Below, piece after piece: positions 26,486 to 36,012 of a DNA stretch of 64,000 nucleotides (the stretch's first letter is position 1; each line of letters begins with the position of its first letter). The position numbers were made by a program, and so were the translations under genes. This stretch comes from DATARH01 sp035534855 (GTDB lineage: Bacteria > Pseudomonadota > Alphaproteobacteria > ATCC43930 > CGMCC-115725): positions 62,001 to 126,000 of the forward strand of contig DATLRD010000083.1 in the NCBI GenBank assembly GCA_035534855.1. Reading direction: 5' to 3'. Under the pieces are notes generated by a model, which saw only the letters and a program-made list of their open reading frames with translations, did no database searches and was not told the DNA's origin.

Positions 26486-27495
26486 GCGCCGCCCCTCCTG
26501 CCGCGACGGCGATGGGCGGACGCCCGGGACGCCACCAGATCGAGTTCGACGACAACCTGCTGCTGCCGCTGCTCTACGGCGAGCGCGACCAGCACCTCGA
26601 CCAGATCGAGCGCCAGCTGGGGGTGTCGCTGGTGCCGCGCGGCAACCGGCTGGCGATCAGCGGCCCCAGCTCGGCGATCGCCGTCGCACAACTGGCGTTG
26701 TCGCAGCTTTACGACCGGCTCAAGACCGGGCACGAGATTGATCCCGCCTCGGTCGAGGCGGCGATTCGCTTCGCCCAGGCCGAGATCAACGACAAGACGC
26801 TGACGCTGTGGCGCGAGGATGCGGTGTTCCGCACCCGCAAGCGCCACATCGCCGCCCGCTCGGTGACCCAGGCGCTCTACGTCAGGGCGCTGCGCGAGCA
26901 CGAGCTGGTGTTCGGCCTGGGGCCGGCCGGCACCGGCAAGACCTATCTGGCGGTCGCCGCGGCGGTCGACTTGTTGATGACCGGCCGGGTCGAGCGGATC
27001 ATCCTGTCGCGCCCCGCGGTCGAGGCCGGCGAGCGGCTCGGTTTCCTGCCCGGCGACCTGCGCGACAAGGTCGACCCCTATCTGCGCCCGATCTTCGATG
27101 CGCTCAACGACATGCTGCCCCCCGAGCAGCTGCAGAAGCGGATGAGCAACGGCGAGATCGAGGTCGCGCCGATCGCCTTCATGCGCGGGCGTACGCTGGC
27201 CCATGCCTTCGTCATCCTCGACGAGGCGCAGAACACGACGCCGGTGCAGATGAAGATGTTTCTGACCCGGCTCGGCGAAGGCTCGCGCATGGTGGTAACC
27301 GGCGATCCAACCCAGGTCGACCTGCCGAGCGGCACGCGATCGGGCCTCGCCGACGCGCTCGACGCGCTGCACGACCTCGACGACGTGCGGGTGGTGCGCT
27401 TCACCCACCAGGACGTGGTGCGGCACAGCCTCGTCTCGCGCATCGTCAGCGCCTACGAGGCACGCGACCGGCGCGGACGCACCGGCGACGAGTGA
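26482..27495 (+). CDS. PhoH family ATPase (PhoH-like/YbeZ)
   Basis: 337 residues from ATG 26482 in an ATGA overlap with miaB. N-terminal KH-like part (about 20-85), then a P-loop ATPase with Walker A GPAGTGKT (147-154) and Walker B VILDEAQNTT, plus the helicase-like VVTGDPTQVDL. The family is tied to RNA metabolism and ribosome maturation together with YbeY, whose gene follows with a GTG/TGA overlap. Confidence 0.96.
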   Translation: MSAAPPAATAMGGRPGRHQIEFDDNLLLPLLYGERDQHLDQIERQLGVSLVPRGNRLAISGPSSAIAVAQLALSQLYDRLKTGHEIDPASVEAAIRFAQAEINDKTLTLWREDAVFRTRKRHIAARSVTQALYVRALREHELVFGLGPAGTGKTYLAVAAAVDLLMTGRVERIILSRPAVEAGERLGFLPGDLRDKVDPYLRPIFDALNDMLPPEQLQKRMSNGEIEVAPIAFMRGRTLAHAFVILDEAQNTTPVQMKMFLTRLGEGSRMVVTGDPTQVDLPSGTRSGLADALDALHDLDDVRVVRFTHQDVVRHSLVSRIVSAYEARDRRGRTGDE

Positions 27496-28010
27496 CGGTG
27501 CAGGCAGACCCGTTGATCGCCGCCCTTCCCGACCCGGAAGTCTCGATCACCATCGACCGCGGCGACTGGCCGCCGGAGGCGCCGGCCGCCGTGGCAGAAG
27601 CCGCCGGCCACGCGCTGCACCGCGCCCTGCCCGCCGCCCCCGCCGCCCTGGTGCTCGATATCACCCTGACCGACGATGACGAACAGCGCCGGCTCAACCG
27701 GACCTGGCGCGGCAAGGATGCGCCGACCAACGTGCTCGCGTTCCCCGCCGCCGATCCAGCGGTCGCGCCGCCGCCGGGCGCGCCGTGCCTGCTCGGCGAC
27801 GTGGTGCTGGCGCTCGGCACGATCCGCCGCGAAGCCGCCGAACAGGAAAAGCCGTTCATCGACCATCTGCGGCACCTGGCGGTGCACGGCGTGCTGCACC
27901 TGCTCGGCCACGATCACCAGAACCCCGATGAGGCGGCGGCGATGGAGGCGCGCGAAATCGCGATCCTTGCCGAATTGGGGGTGCCGGACCCCTATCGCGA
28001 CACCATCTGA
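27492..28010 (+). CDS. ybeY: Endoribonuclease YbeY
   Basis: 172 residues from GTG 27492, overlapping the phoH stop by 4 bases; GTG 27498 is an alternative. Zinc-dependent RNase needed for 16S rRNA 3' end processing and ribosome quality control. The zinc motif HGVLHLLGHDH gives His132, His136 and His142. The upstream DAPTNVLAFP segment is conserved. Confidence 0.96.
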   Translation: MTVQADPLIAALPDPEVSITIDRGDWPPEAPAAVAEAAGHALHRALPAAPAALVLDITLTDDDEQRRLNRTWRGKDAPTNVLAFPAADPAVAPPPGAPCLLGDVVLALGTIRREAAEQEKPFIDHLRHLAVHGVLHLLGHDHQNPDEAAAMEAREIAILAELGVPDPYRDTI

Positions 28011-28034
28011 GAATTGGACGGGGATAGCTTCTTG

Positions 28035-28941
<907 letters not shown>

Positions 28942-28949
<8 letters not shown>

Positions 28950-30564
28950 GGCGGCCCTGCTGCGGGTGCGGCCGGGCACCCGCATCGACACGCCGTTCAG
29001 CCGTCTGGCGCAGAGCGTCGGCGCGCTGTCCGGGTGGCGCCGCTACGGCCTCGCCGCGGCACTGGGCGCGCTGCTCGCCGGGGCGATGCCACCGGTCGAC
29101 ATGGCACCGCTGATTTTTATCGCCTTTCCCGGCTTGTTGTGGCTCGACGACGGCCGCCGGCGGGTCCGGGCGTCGTTTGCCCTCGGCTATGCCTTCGGCC
29201 TCGGCTTTTTTGTCGCGGGCCTCTACTGGATCGCCGCCGCGCTGTTTGTCGACCTGACCGATTTCTGGTGGGCACTGCCGTTTGCGGTGGTCGGGATTCC
29301 GGCCGTGCTGGCGCTGCTGCCGGCGGCAGCGATGGCGTTGCTCGCGATGGCGACGGCACGGCTGCGCCTAGCCGGACTGGCCCGCGTGTGCGCCTTTGCG
29401 GTGCTGTGGAGCATCGCCGAATGGGTCCGCGGCCACGCCTTGACCGGGCTGCCGTGGAACCTCGTCGGCTATGCCTGGGCGGGCGGTTTCCCCGGCTCTA
29501 TCGCGCTGTTGCAGATGACCGCCTGGACCGGCATCTACGGGCTTAGCCTGCTGACCACGCTGGCCGGCGTGCTGCCGGCGCTGCTCGGCGCCCGCATGCC
29601 GCTGCCCGAGTCGCGGCTGCGCAACCTGGCGCCGGTGCTGGGCGCCGCCGCGCTGCTGCTGGTACCCGCCGCGGCCGGGGCGATTCGCCTGGCGATGCAC
29701 CCGACCGTGCTGACCCCGATCTGGCTGCGCCTCGTGCAGCCGTCGATCGCCGAATCGCTGAAGTGGAACCCGACCGCGAGCGAAGCCAATTTCCGCCAGC
29801 TGATCGATCTGAGCGCCGCGCCGGCGAAACACCAGTTGGCCGCGGTGCTGTGGCCGGAAGCGGCGGCCACCTATTTCCTCGGGCGGGACGCCGCGCATCG
29901 CGACGCGATCGCCGCGATCGCGCCAAAGGGCGGGTATGCGATCGTCGGAGCCGTGCGGGCGGAGCCGCCGGACGGGCCGGCCAAGCGCCTCTACAACAGC
30001 CTCGAGGCGATCGACCCGAGCGGCGCGATCCGCGCTGTCTACGACAAGGCACACCTTGTGCCGTTCGGCGAATACATGCCATTGCGCTCGATCCTGCCAT
30101 TCAAGAAGCTCACGCCGGGCATGCTCGATCTGAGCCCCGGCCCGGGCCCGCGCACGATCGACCTGCCCGGGCTCCCGGCGTTTGCCCCGATGATCTGCTA
30201 CGAGGCGATCTTTCCTGGCGCGGTGGTTGACGAGGCCGCCCGCCCGGCATGGATGTTCAATGCCACCAACGATGCGTGGTATGGCCGCAGTTCGGGCCCA
30301 TACCAGCATTTCGCGATCAGCCGCACCCGTGCCGTCGAAGAGGGATTGCCGCTGGTCCGGGTCGCCAATAACGGGATCAGCGGGGTGGTCGACCCCGAGG
30401 GCCGGGTGCTGGCGCGCACCGCGCTCGACAGCGTCGGCTACGCCGATCTGCAGCTGCCGGCGGCGGGGGCGCGGACACTTTATGCGCGAGCTGGCGATTG
30501 GATATTTCTCGTATTGCTGATCGTGGCTTCGCTGCCGGTATGGTGGCGCCGGGCGTCACACTGA
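28942..30564 (+). CDS. lnt: Apolipoprotein N-acyltransferase
   Basis: 540 residues from ATG 28942, overlapping the CorC gene. Inner-membrane enzyme that adds the third acyl chain to outer-membrane lipoproteins. The N-terminal half has six or seven hydrophobic segments. The periplasmic nitrilase-like domain shows the catalytic triad Glu306 (LWPEAA), Lys369 (YDKAHLVPFGEY) and Cys419 (MICYEAIFP). A last hydrophobic segment lies at about 515-535. Confidence 0.97.
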
Positions 30565-30601
30565 CGCGCCGCTGCGCTTTGGGGGCGTTCGGGCGCCCGG
30601 C

Positions 30602-30630
30602 TTGACGCATACCATGGTGTGCTTTATCAA
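30602..30630 (+). promoter_or_regulatory. Promoter of the XRE regulator gene
   Basis: TTGACG (30602-30607), 17-base spacer, TATCAA (30625-30630). The spacer holds the 8-base palindrome ACCATGGT (30611-30618), a possible operator half-way between the two elements. The start is expected near 30637, 26 bases before the ATG. Confidence 0.6.
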
Positions 30631-30662
30631 CGTGCCAGCCACACCGGCGAGCAAGCACGTAT

Positions 30663-31130
30663 ATGCCCCTTATTCGACAATCGCGCCGCCCCGGCCGGCA
30701 AAAAGCCGACAAGCCGAACCCCATTGATGTTCATGTCGGCTCACGCATCCGGCTGCGGCGGAACATGCTGGCCCTAAGCCAGGAAAAGCTCGGCGAAGCA
30801 ATTGGGCTCACGTTCCAGCAGGTACAGAAGTACGAGCGCGGCGCCAACCGCGTCGGGGCCAGCCGCCTGCACGAATTGAGCCGGGTGCTCGACGTGCCGG
30901 TCTCGTTTTTCTTCGACGACATGGACCCGGTGCGGGCACCGGCGATCCCGGGCGGGTTTGCCGAGCCGCCGGCTGAAGATTTCGACGCTGACCCGCTGCG
31001 CAAGCGCGAGACGCTTGAGCTGGTCAGCGCCTACTACCAGATCGACGATACGGTACTGCGCCGGCGGCTGTTTGAGCTGCTCAAGGCGATGGCGGCTGCG
31101 GAAGATCGCCGCACCGAGCCGGAACCCTAA
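30663..31130 (+). CDS. XRE-family helix-turn-helix regulator
   Basis: 155 residues. Helix-turn-helix at about 22-80 (GSRIRLRRNMLALSQEKLGEAIGLTFQQVQKYERGANRVGASRLHELSRVLDVPVSFFF), the pattern of the widely conserved alphaproteobacterial regulator next to metK and lnt. The C-terminal part (about 110-145: RKRETLELVSAYYQIDDTVLRRRLFELLKAMA) is helical. Its targets cannot be read from the sequence. It lies between lnt and metK. Confidence 0.92.
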   Translation: MPLIRQSRRPGRQKADKPNPIDVHVGSRIRLRRNMLALSQEKLGEAIGLTFQQVQKYERGANRVGASRLHELSRVLDVPVSFFFDDMDPVRAPAIPGGFAEPPAEDFDADPLRKRETLELVSAYYQIDDTVLRRRLFELLKAMAAAEDRRTEPEP

Positions 31131-31243
31131 ACCGCCCGGCGGGGTCTTTCGATCGGGCCTTGACGTTCGCTTCCCAACCATCGACAACGGCGCCTCGCGG
31201 CCCTGCCCGGGCGGTATCAGCGACACGGCGAGAGGACGATCCG

Positions 31244-32404
31244 TTGGCAAAACGCGATTTCGTATTCACCAGCGAGTCGGTGTCCGAAGGCCACCCCGAC
31301 AAGATCTGTGACCGCATTTCCGATGCGATCGTCGACACCTACCTGACCGCGGAGCCGCAGGCCCGGTGCGGCGTCGAGACCCTGGTGACGACCAATCTGA
31401 TCGTGCTGGCCGGCGAGACACGCGGCCCCGCCTCGATCACCCCCGATCGGCTGATCGACGTGGCGCGCAACGCGGTACGCGAGATCGGCTACGAGCAAGA
31501 CAACTTCCACTGGCAGCGCGCCAAGGTCGAGTGCTTCATCCACAACCAGTCTGCAGATATCGCGCAGGGCGTCGATGCCTCGGGCAACAAGGACGAGGGC
31601 GCCGGCGACCAGGGCATGATGTTCGGCTTTGCCTGCGACCACACGCCGATGCTGATGCCGGCCCCGATCTATTACGCACACAACATCCTGCGCGGGATGT
31701 CGCAGGCCCGCCACGCCGGCCAGACCCCGCTGCTCGGCCCGGACGCCAAGAGCCAGGTGACGCTGCAATACGTCAACGGTAAGCCGGTCTGTGCGACCAA
31801 GGTCGTGGTTTCGGTGCAGCACTCCGAGACCATCGATGACCGCGGCGTGCGCGAGATCGTGCGGCCCTACGTGCTCAGCGCGCTGCCCCAGGGGTGGATG
31901 TGCGACGAGGCCAATTTCCTCGTCAACCCGACCGGCCGCTTCGTGATCGGCGGGCCCGACGGCGATGCCGGCGTCACCGGACGCAAGATCATCGTCGACA
32001 CCTATGGCGGCTGGGCGCCGCACGGCGGTGGCGCGTTTTCCGGCAAGGACCCGACCAAGGTCGACCGCTCCGGCGCCTACGCCGCGCGCTATCTGGCGAA
32101 GAACGTCGTCGCCGCGGGTCTTGCCAACGAATGCACGATCCAGGTCGCCTATGCGATCGGCGTCGCCAAGCCGCTGTCGTTCTATGTCGACACCAAATCC
32201 GACATCGACGAAGCCAAGCTCGCGCAGGTGCTGCAGGAGCTGATGGACCTGACGCCGCGCGGCATCCGCACCCATCTGGGCCTCAACCGGCCGATCTACA
32301 CGCCGACCTCATCCTATGGCCATTTCGGCCGTGAACCCGAGGCGAGCGGCGCCTTCTCGTGGGAGCGCACTGACCTCGCCGACGAGTTGCGCCGCGCCTT
32401 CTGA
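31244..32404 (+). CDS. metK: S-adenosylmethionine synthase
   Basis: 386 residues from TTG 31244, with GAGAGGA 7 bases upstream; the family N-terminus (KRDFVFTSESVSEGHPDKICD) starts right here. Makes SAM from methionine and ATP. Key motifs: GHPDK (16-20, His17), DEGAGDQGMMFG, the P-loop-like GGGAFSGKDPTKVDRSGAY. TTGACG at 31160-31165 could be a -35, but the matching -10 (GACAAC, 31183-31188) is poor, so expression may come from the XRE promoter. Supplies SAM for the methyltransferase that follows. Confidence 0.98.
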   Translation: MAKRDFVFTSESVSEGHPDKICDRISDAIVDTYLTAEPQARCGVETLVTTNLIVLAGETRGPASITPDRLIDVARNAVREIGYEQDNFHWQRAKVECFIHNQSADIAQGVDASGNKDEGAGDQGMMFGFACDHTPMLMPAPIYYAHNILRGMSQARHAGQTPLLGPDAKSQVTLQYVNGKPVCATKVVVSVQHSETIDDRGVREIVRPYVLSALPQGWMCDEANFLVNPTGRFVIGGPDGDAGVTGRKIIVDTYGGWAPHGGGAFSGKDPTKVDRSGAYAARYLAKNVVAAGLANECTIQVAYAIGVAKPLSFYVDTKSDIDEAKLAQVLQELMDLTPRGIRTHLGLNRPIYTPTSSYGHFGREPEASGAFSWERTDLADELRRAF

Positions 32405-33098
32405 CCCGGCCGCGCCCGGCCTGCGGCTCTACGGCCGCCGCCGCGGCCGCAAGCTGCGCGCGGGCCAGCAGCGCCTTGCCGAGACGTTGCTGCCCGAGTT
32501 GCGCTTTGCGCTCCCCGGCTCCGCCCCGCTTGACCCGGCATGCCTCTTCGCCGCACCGGTCGAGGCGGTGTGGCTCGAAATCGGCTTTGGCGGCGGCGAA
32601 CACCTCGCCACCCAGGCCGCCGCGCACCCGAGCGTCGGCTTTATCGGCTGCGAGGTTTTCGAGAACGGGGTCGCCCGGCTGGTTTCGGCAATCGCCCGCG
32701 ACCGCCTCGGCAATGTCCGCATTTTCGCCGACGACGCCCGGGCCCTGCTCGCCGCGCTGCCCGACCGCTCGCTCAGCCGGGTTTTCATCCTGTTTCCCGA
32801 CCCGTGGCCCAAGGCGCGGCACAATAAGCGCCGCCTGGTGGCGCCGGCGACGCTCGACCAGCTCGCCCGCCTCATGACCGACGGCGCCGAGTTGCGGCTC
32901 GCAACCGACGATCCCGACTATCTCGCCTGGATGCTGGAAGCGGCGACTGCGCACCCCGATTTCGCATGGACCGCGCGCCGCGCCGCCGACTGGCGCGAGC
33001 GGCCGGCGGACTGGCCACCGACGCGCTATGAGGAAAAGGCCCGTGCGGCCGGACGCACCCCAACGTTTCTGCGCTTTTTGCGAAGGGCGCGGCGCTAG
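32316..33098 (+). CDS. trmB: tRNA (guanine-N7-)-methyltransferase
   Basis: Methylates G46 of tRNA with SAM. The SAM site appears as WLEIGFGGGEHL, and the substrate motif as FPDPWPKARHNKRRL, followed by LATDDPDYLAWM and RTPTFLRFLRR near the end. The start is uncertain. Family similarity begins at RLYGRRRGRKLR (about codon 37 here), after the metK stop. The nearest canonical starts, ATG 32316 and GTG 32331, lie inside metK and would give overlaps of 89 or 74 bases. No ATG, GTG or TTG lies between 32404 and the conserved start. Confidence 0.93.
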   Translation: MAISAVNPRRAAPSRGSALTSPTSCAAPSDPAAPGLRLYGRRRGRKLRAGQQRLAETLLPELRFALPGSAPLDPACLFAAPVEAVWLEIGFGGGEHLATQAAAHPSVGFIGCEVFENGVARLVSAIARDRLGNVRIFADDARALLAALPDRSLSRVFILFPDPWPKARHNKRRLVAPATLDQLARLMTDGAELRLATDDPDYLAWMLEAATAHPDFAWTARRAADWRERPADWPPTRYEEKARAAGRTPTFLRFLRRARR

Positions 33099-33137
33099 TC
33101 GCGCGGGCTGGGCGAGCTCCGGCGACCGCGATTACCC

Positions 33138-33165
33138 TTGCCAGCCAAGAGGCTTCCCCTATATA
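33138..33165 (+). promoter_or_regulatory. Promoter of the rimP-nusA-infB operon
   Basis: TTGCCA (33138-33143), 16-base spacer, TATATA (33160-33165; TATATG at 33162-33167 with an 18-base spacer is also possible). Transcription should start near 33172, about 100 bases before rimP. Sequence around it is AT-rich for this genome. Confidence 0.65.
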
Positions 33166-33169
33166 TGCA

Positions 33170-33241
33170 AAAGAAAAAGTCCCATAGGGTCCGGTGCGCC
33201 GGGCCAGTTTGCGGAGTGGGCCGGCGGCCCACTTTTTCTTT
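33170..33241 (+). terminator. Leader terminator/attenuator with competing 5' pairing before rimP
   Basis: Hairpin AGTGGGCC-GGC-GGCCCACT (33215-33233), a perfect 8-base-pair stem, followed by TTTTCTTT: a textbook intrinsic terminator placed 32 bases before the rimP start. A second hairpin (33188-33205, seven pairs with one G-U) lies upstream. The segment AAAGAAAAAGT (33170-33180) is perfectly complementary to ACTTTTTCTTT (33231-33241), that is, to the foot of the terminator plus its T-run. Forming that helix would hide the U-tract and enclose both hairpins. It could be an attenuator for the operon or the end of a short RNA. Confidence 0.7.
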
Positions 33242-33272
33242 GCCTGGGTCGGGATCAGCGGGATAAGGCCGA

Positions 33273-33776
33273 TTGTCGATCGACACGAACGCCGTCACCA
33301 GCATCATCGAGCCGTCGCTTGACGCGATGGGCTATCGCGTGGTTCGCGTCGTCGCCACCGCGCAGCGCGGCACGACGTTGCAGATCATGGCCGAGCGCCG
33401 CGACGATGTGCCGATGACGGTCGAGGACTGCGCCAAGATCAGCCGTTCGGTGTCGGCCCTGCTCGATGTTGCCGACACGATCGCCGAGGCCTATACGCTC
33501 GAGGTCAGCTCGCCCGGCATCGACCGGCCGCTGACGCGGCCCGAGGATTACGACCGCTTCGCCGGGTTCGAGGCGCGCATCGACCTCGCCCGCCCGCATG
33601 ACGGGCGCAAGCGGATTCGCGGCCGGCTGCTGGGCCGCGCCAACGACAGCGTGCGGGTGATGACCAATTCGGGCGAGGCCTGCCTCCCCTATGCCGATAT
33701 CGCCCGCGCCAAGCTGGTTCTGACCGATGATTTGATCGCCGCGGCGCAGCCTCAGGCTCCGGCCCGGCCCCACTAG
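33273..33776 (+). CDS. rimP: Ribosome maturation factor RimP
   Basis: 167 residues from TTG 33273, with GGATAAGG 4 bases upstream. Needed for 30S maturation. N-terminal domain with IEPSLDAMGYRVVRV, and the conserved YTLEVSSPGIDRPLTRPEDYDRFAGFEARI that leads into the Sm-like C-terminal domain. The rare TTG start and the terminator just upstream suggest tight control of this first gene of the operon. Confidence 0.95.
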   Translation: MSIDTNAVTSIIEPSLDAMGYRVVRVVATAQRGTTLQIMAERRDDVPMTVEDCAKISRSVSALLDVADTIAEAYTLEVSSPGIDRPLTRPEDYDRFAGFEARIDLARPHDGRKRIRGRLLGRANDSVRVMTNSGEACLPYADIARAKLVLTDDLIAAAQPQAPARPH

Positions 33777-33790
33777 CCAACGAGTCGATC

Positions 33791-35338
33791 ATGGAAAGCA
33801 CTGTCACCTACGCCCGCCCCGAACTGCTGCAGGTTGCCGAGACCGTCGCACGCGACAAGGGGATCGACCGCGACGAAGTGCTTGAGGCGATGGAGCAGGC
33901 GATCCAGAAGGCCGGCCGCTCGAAATACGGCCAGGAATACGACATCCGCGCCGAGATCGACCGCAAGAGCGGCGAAATCCGCCTGATGCGCTTCCGCGAG
34001 GTGGTCGATACGATCGAGAACGAGCCGGCGCAAATCTCTCTCTCGCAGGCGCATAAACTCAACGCCGACGCCGAGATCGGCGATTTCATCACCGACCCGC
34101 TGCCGCCGATCGATTTCGGGCGCATCGCGGCGCAGACCGCCAAGCAGGTCATCGTCCAGAAGGTCCGCGACGCCGAGCGCCAGCGGCAGTACCTCGAGTT
34201 CAAGGATCGCGTCGGCGAGATCGTCAACGGCCTGGTCAAGCGGGTCGAATACGGCAACGTCGTCGTCGATCTCGGCCGCGCAGAGGCGATGCTGCGCCGC
34301 GACGAGCTGCTGCCGCGCGAGAGCTTTCGCCAGGGCGAGCGGGTGCGCGCCTATATCTACGACGTGCGCCAGGAGCCGCGCGGCCCGCAGATCTTCCTGT
34401 CGCGCACCCATCCGCAATTCATGGCCAAGCTGTTCGCGCAGGAAGTGCCGGAAATCTACGACGGCATCATCGAGATCAAGTCGGTGGCACGCGATCCCGG
34501 CAGCCGCGCCAAGATCGCGGTGATTTCGCGCGACAGCGGCATCGACCCGGTCGGCGCCTGCGTCGGCATGCGCGGCAGCCGCGTCCAGGCCGTGGTCGGC
34601 GAGCTGCAGGGCGAAAAGATCGACATCATCCCGTGGTCGCCGGACCCGGCAACGTTTGTCGTCAACGGGCTCGCCCCGGCCGAGGTCAGCAAGGTGGTGA
34701 TGGACGAAGAGCAGCGCCGCATCGAGGTGGTGGTGCCCGACGACCAGCTGAGCCTGGCGATCGGCCGGCGCGGCCAGAACGTGCGCCTCGCCTCGCAGCT
34801 GACCGGCTGGGATATCGACATCCTGACCGAGGCCGAGGAATCCGAGCGCCGCACCGAGGAGTTCCGCACCCGCAGCCAGCTGTTCATCGACGCGCTCGAC
34901 ATCGACGACGTGATCGCCCACCTGTTGGTGACCGAGGGCTTCTCCTCGCTCGAAGAGGTCGCCTATGTGCCGATCAGCGACCTTGCCGACATCGAAGGGT
35001 TCGACGCTGAGGTGGGGGCCGAGCTTCAGGAGCGCGCCCGCACCGCGCTCGAACGCCGCGACCGCGAATACGAGGCGCGCTACCGCGAGCTGGGGATCAA
35101 CGACGAACTTGCCGCGGTCGAAGGGCTTACCCCGGGAATGCTGGTCACGCTCGGTGAAGGCGGGGTCAAGACGCTCGACGATTTCGCCGACCTTGCCGGC
35201 GACGAGCTGTTGGAAATGCTGGAAACGTCGAACAAGGGCGGGGTCAAGCTCGAACTTGACGAGGCCAATGCGATGATCATGGCGGCGCGGGCGCACTGGT
35301 TCAGCGACGCCGAAGCGGGGCCGGTCACCCCGGAGTGA
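33791..35338 (+). CDS. nusA: Transcription termination/antitermination protein NusA
   Basis: 515 residues. N-terminal RNA-polymerase-binding domain (1-130), S1 domain (about 135-200: VNGLVKRVEYGNVVVDLGRAEAMLRRDELLPRE), KH1 and KH2 (about 225-350: DPVGACVGMRGSRVQAVVGEL, LAIGRRGQNVRLASQLTGWDIDI), and two C-terminal acidic repeats. NusA controls pausing, termination and antitermination, and in E. coli it represses its own operon, which is of interest given the leader terminator here. The stop overlaps the next gene's GTG. Confidence 0.98.
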   Translation: MESTVTYARPELLQVAETVARDKGIDRDEVLEAMEQAIQKAGRSKYGQEYDIRAEIDRKSGEIRLMRFREVVDTIENEPAQISLSQAHKLNADAEIGDFITDPLPPIDFGRIAAQTAKQVIVQKVRDAERQRQYLEFKDRVGEIVNGLVKRVEYGNVVVDLGRAEAMLRRDELLPRESFRQGERVRAYIYDVRQEPRGPQIFLSRTHPQFMAKLFAQEVPEIYDGIIEIKSVARDPGSRAKIAVISRDSGIDPVGACVGMRGSRVQAVVGELQGEKIDIIPWSPDPATFVVNGLAPAEVSKVVMDEEQRRIEVVVPDDQLSLAIGRRGQNVRLASQLTGWDIDILTEAEESERRTEEFRTRSQLFIDALDIDDVIAHLLVTEGFSSLEEVAYVPISDLADIEGFDAEVGAELQERARTALERRDREYEARYRELGINDELAAVEGLTPGMLVTLGEGGVKTLDDFADLAGDELLEMLETSNKGGVKLELDEANAMIMAARAHWFSDAEAGPVTPE

Positions 35339-36012
35339 GCGCCCCGGCGGCCGCCTCACCGTCACCGGCGACGGCACCGGAACCGGCCAAACACCGCCGC
35401 TGTATCGCCACCGGCGAGCTGCACGAGCGCGCCGCGCTGGTGCGGCTGGTGGTCGCCCCCGACGGGCAGCTGGTGCCCGATGTCGAAGGGCGGCTTCCCG
35501 GTCGGGGTTTGTGGTTGACGCCACGCCGGGATATAGTAGAGCGGGCGGTGACGAAGCGGCTGTTTACGCGCGCGGCGCGGCGGCCGGTGCTGGTGCCGCC
35601 CGAGCTTGCCGACCGCATCGAGGCGCTGCTGGCGCAGCGGTGCCGCGATATGATTGGCCTTGCGCGCCGCTCCGGCGTCGCTGTGGCCGGGTTTGAGCGG
35701 GTGGCGGAGACGGTGCGGCGCGGCGATGCCGGGCTGCTGGTCTTCGCACGCGACGGAGCCGAGGCCGGGCGGCGCAAGCTGGCTGGGCTGGGGCGCGCGG
35801 TGCCCTCGGCCGCCGCACTCACCGCGGCAGAGCTGGGCGCCGCATTCGGGCGCGAGCGCGTCGTCCACGTGGCGGTGGGCCCGGGCCGGCTCGCCCTCCG
35901 GCTGCTTGCCGATTTGCGGCGGCTCGCCGGGCTTCGCGCCGAGGCGGCGGCTGACGATGGGATGGATTCTGCTCCTGCGGGAGCAACAAAAGGACGGCAG
36001 CGTAGCGGATGA
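35335..36012 (+). CDS. YlxR-type RNA-binding protein (DUF448) with L7Ae-like domain
   Basis: 225 residues from GTG 35335 in a GTGA overlap with nusA. DUF448/YlxR at about 18-95 (RRCIATGELHERAALVRLVVAPDG, LPGRGLWLTPRRDIVERAV), then an L7Ae/L30e-like fold (about 98-200: LLAQRCRDMIGLARRSGVAVAGFERV, RRGDAGLLVFARDGAE). This fused form, between nusA and infB, is usual in alphaproteobacteria. Probable RNA binding; precise role unknown. Confidence 0.93.
   Translation: MSAPAAASPSPATAPEPAKHRRCIATGELHERAALVRLVVAPDGQLVPDVEGRLPGRGLWLTPRRDIVERAVTKRLFTRAARRPVLVPPELADRIEALLAQRCRDMIGLARRSGVAVAGFERVAETVRRGDAGLLVFARDGAEAGRRKLAGLGRAVPSAAALTAAELGAAFGRERVVHVAVGPGRLALRLLADLRRLAGLRAEAAADDGMDSAPAGATKGRQRSG

Noticed and set aside
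31135..31243. Possible SAM-sensing riboswitch before metK (ACAACGGC segment at 31184-31191)
   Set aside because: A short stretch recalls the SAM/SAH riboswitch core, but I cannot find the rest of the conserved core or a matching pseudoknot. A covariance-model search of 31130-31243 would settle it.
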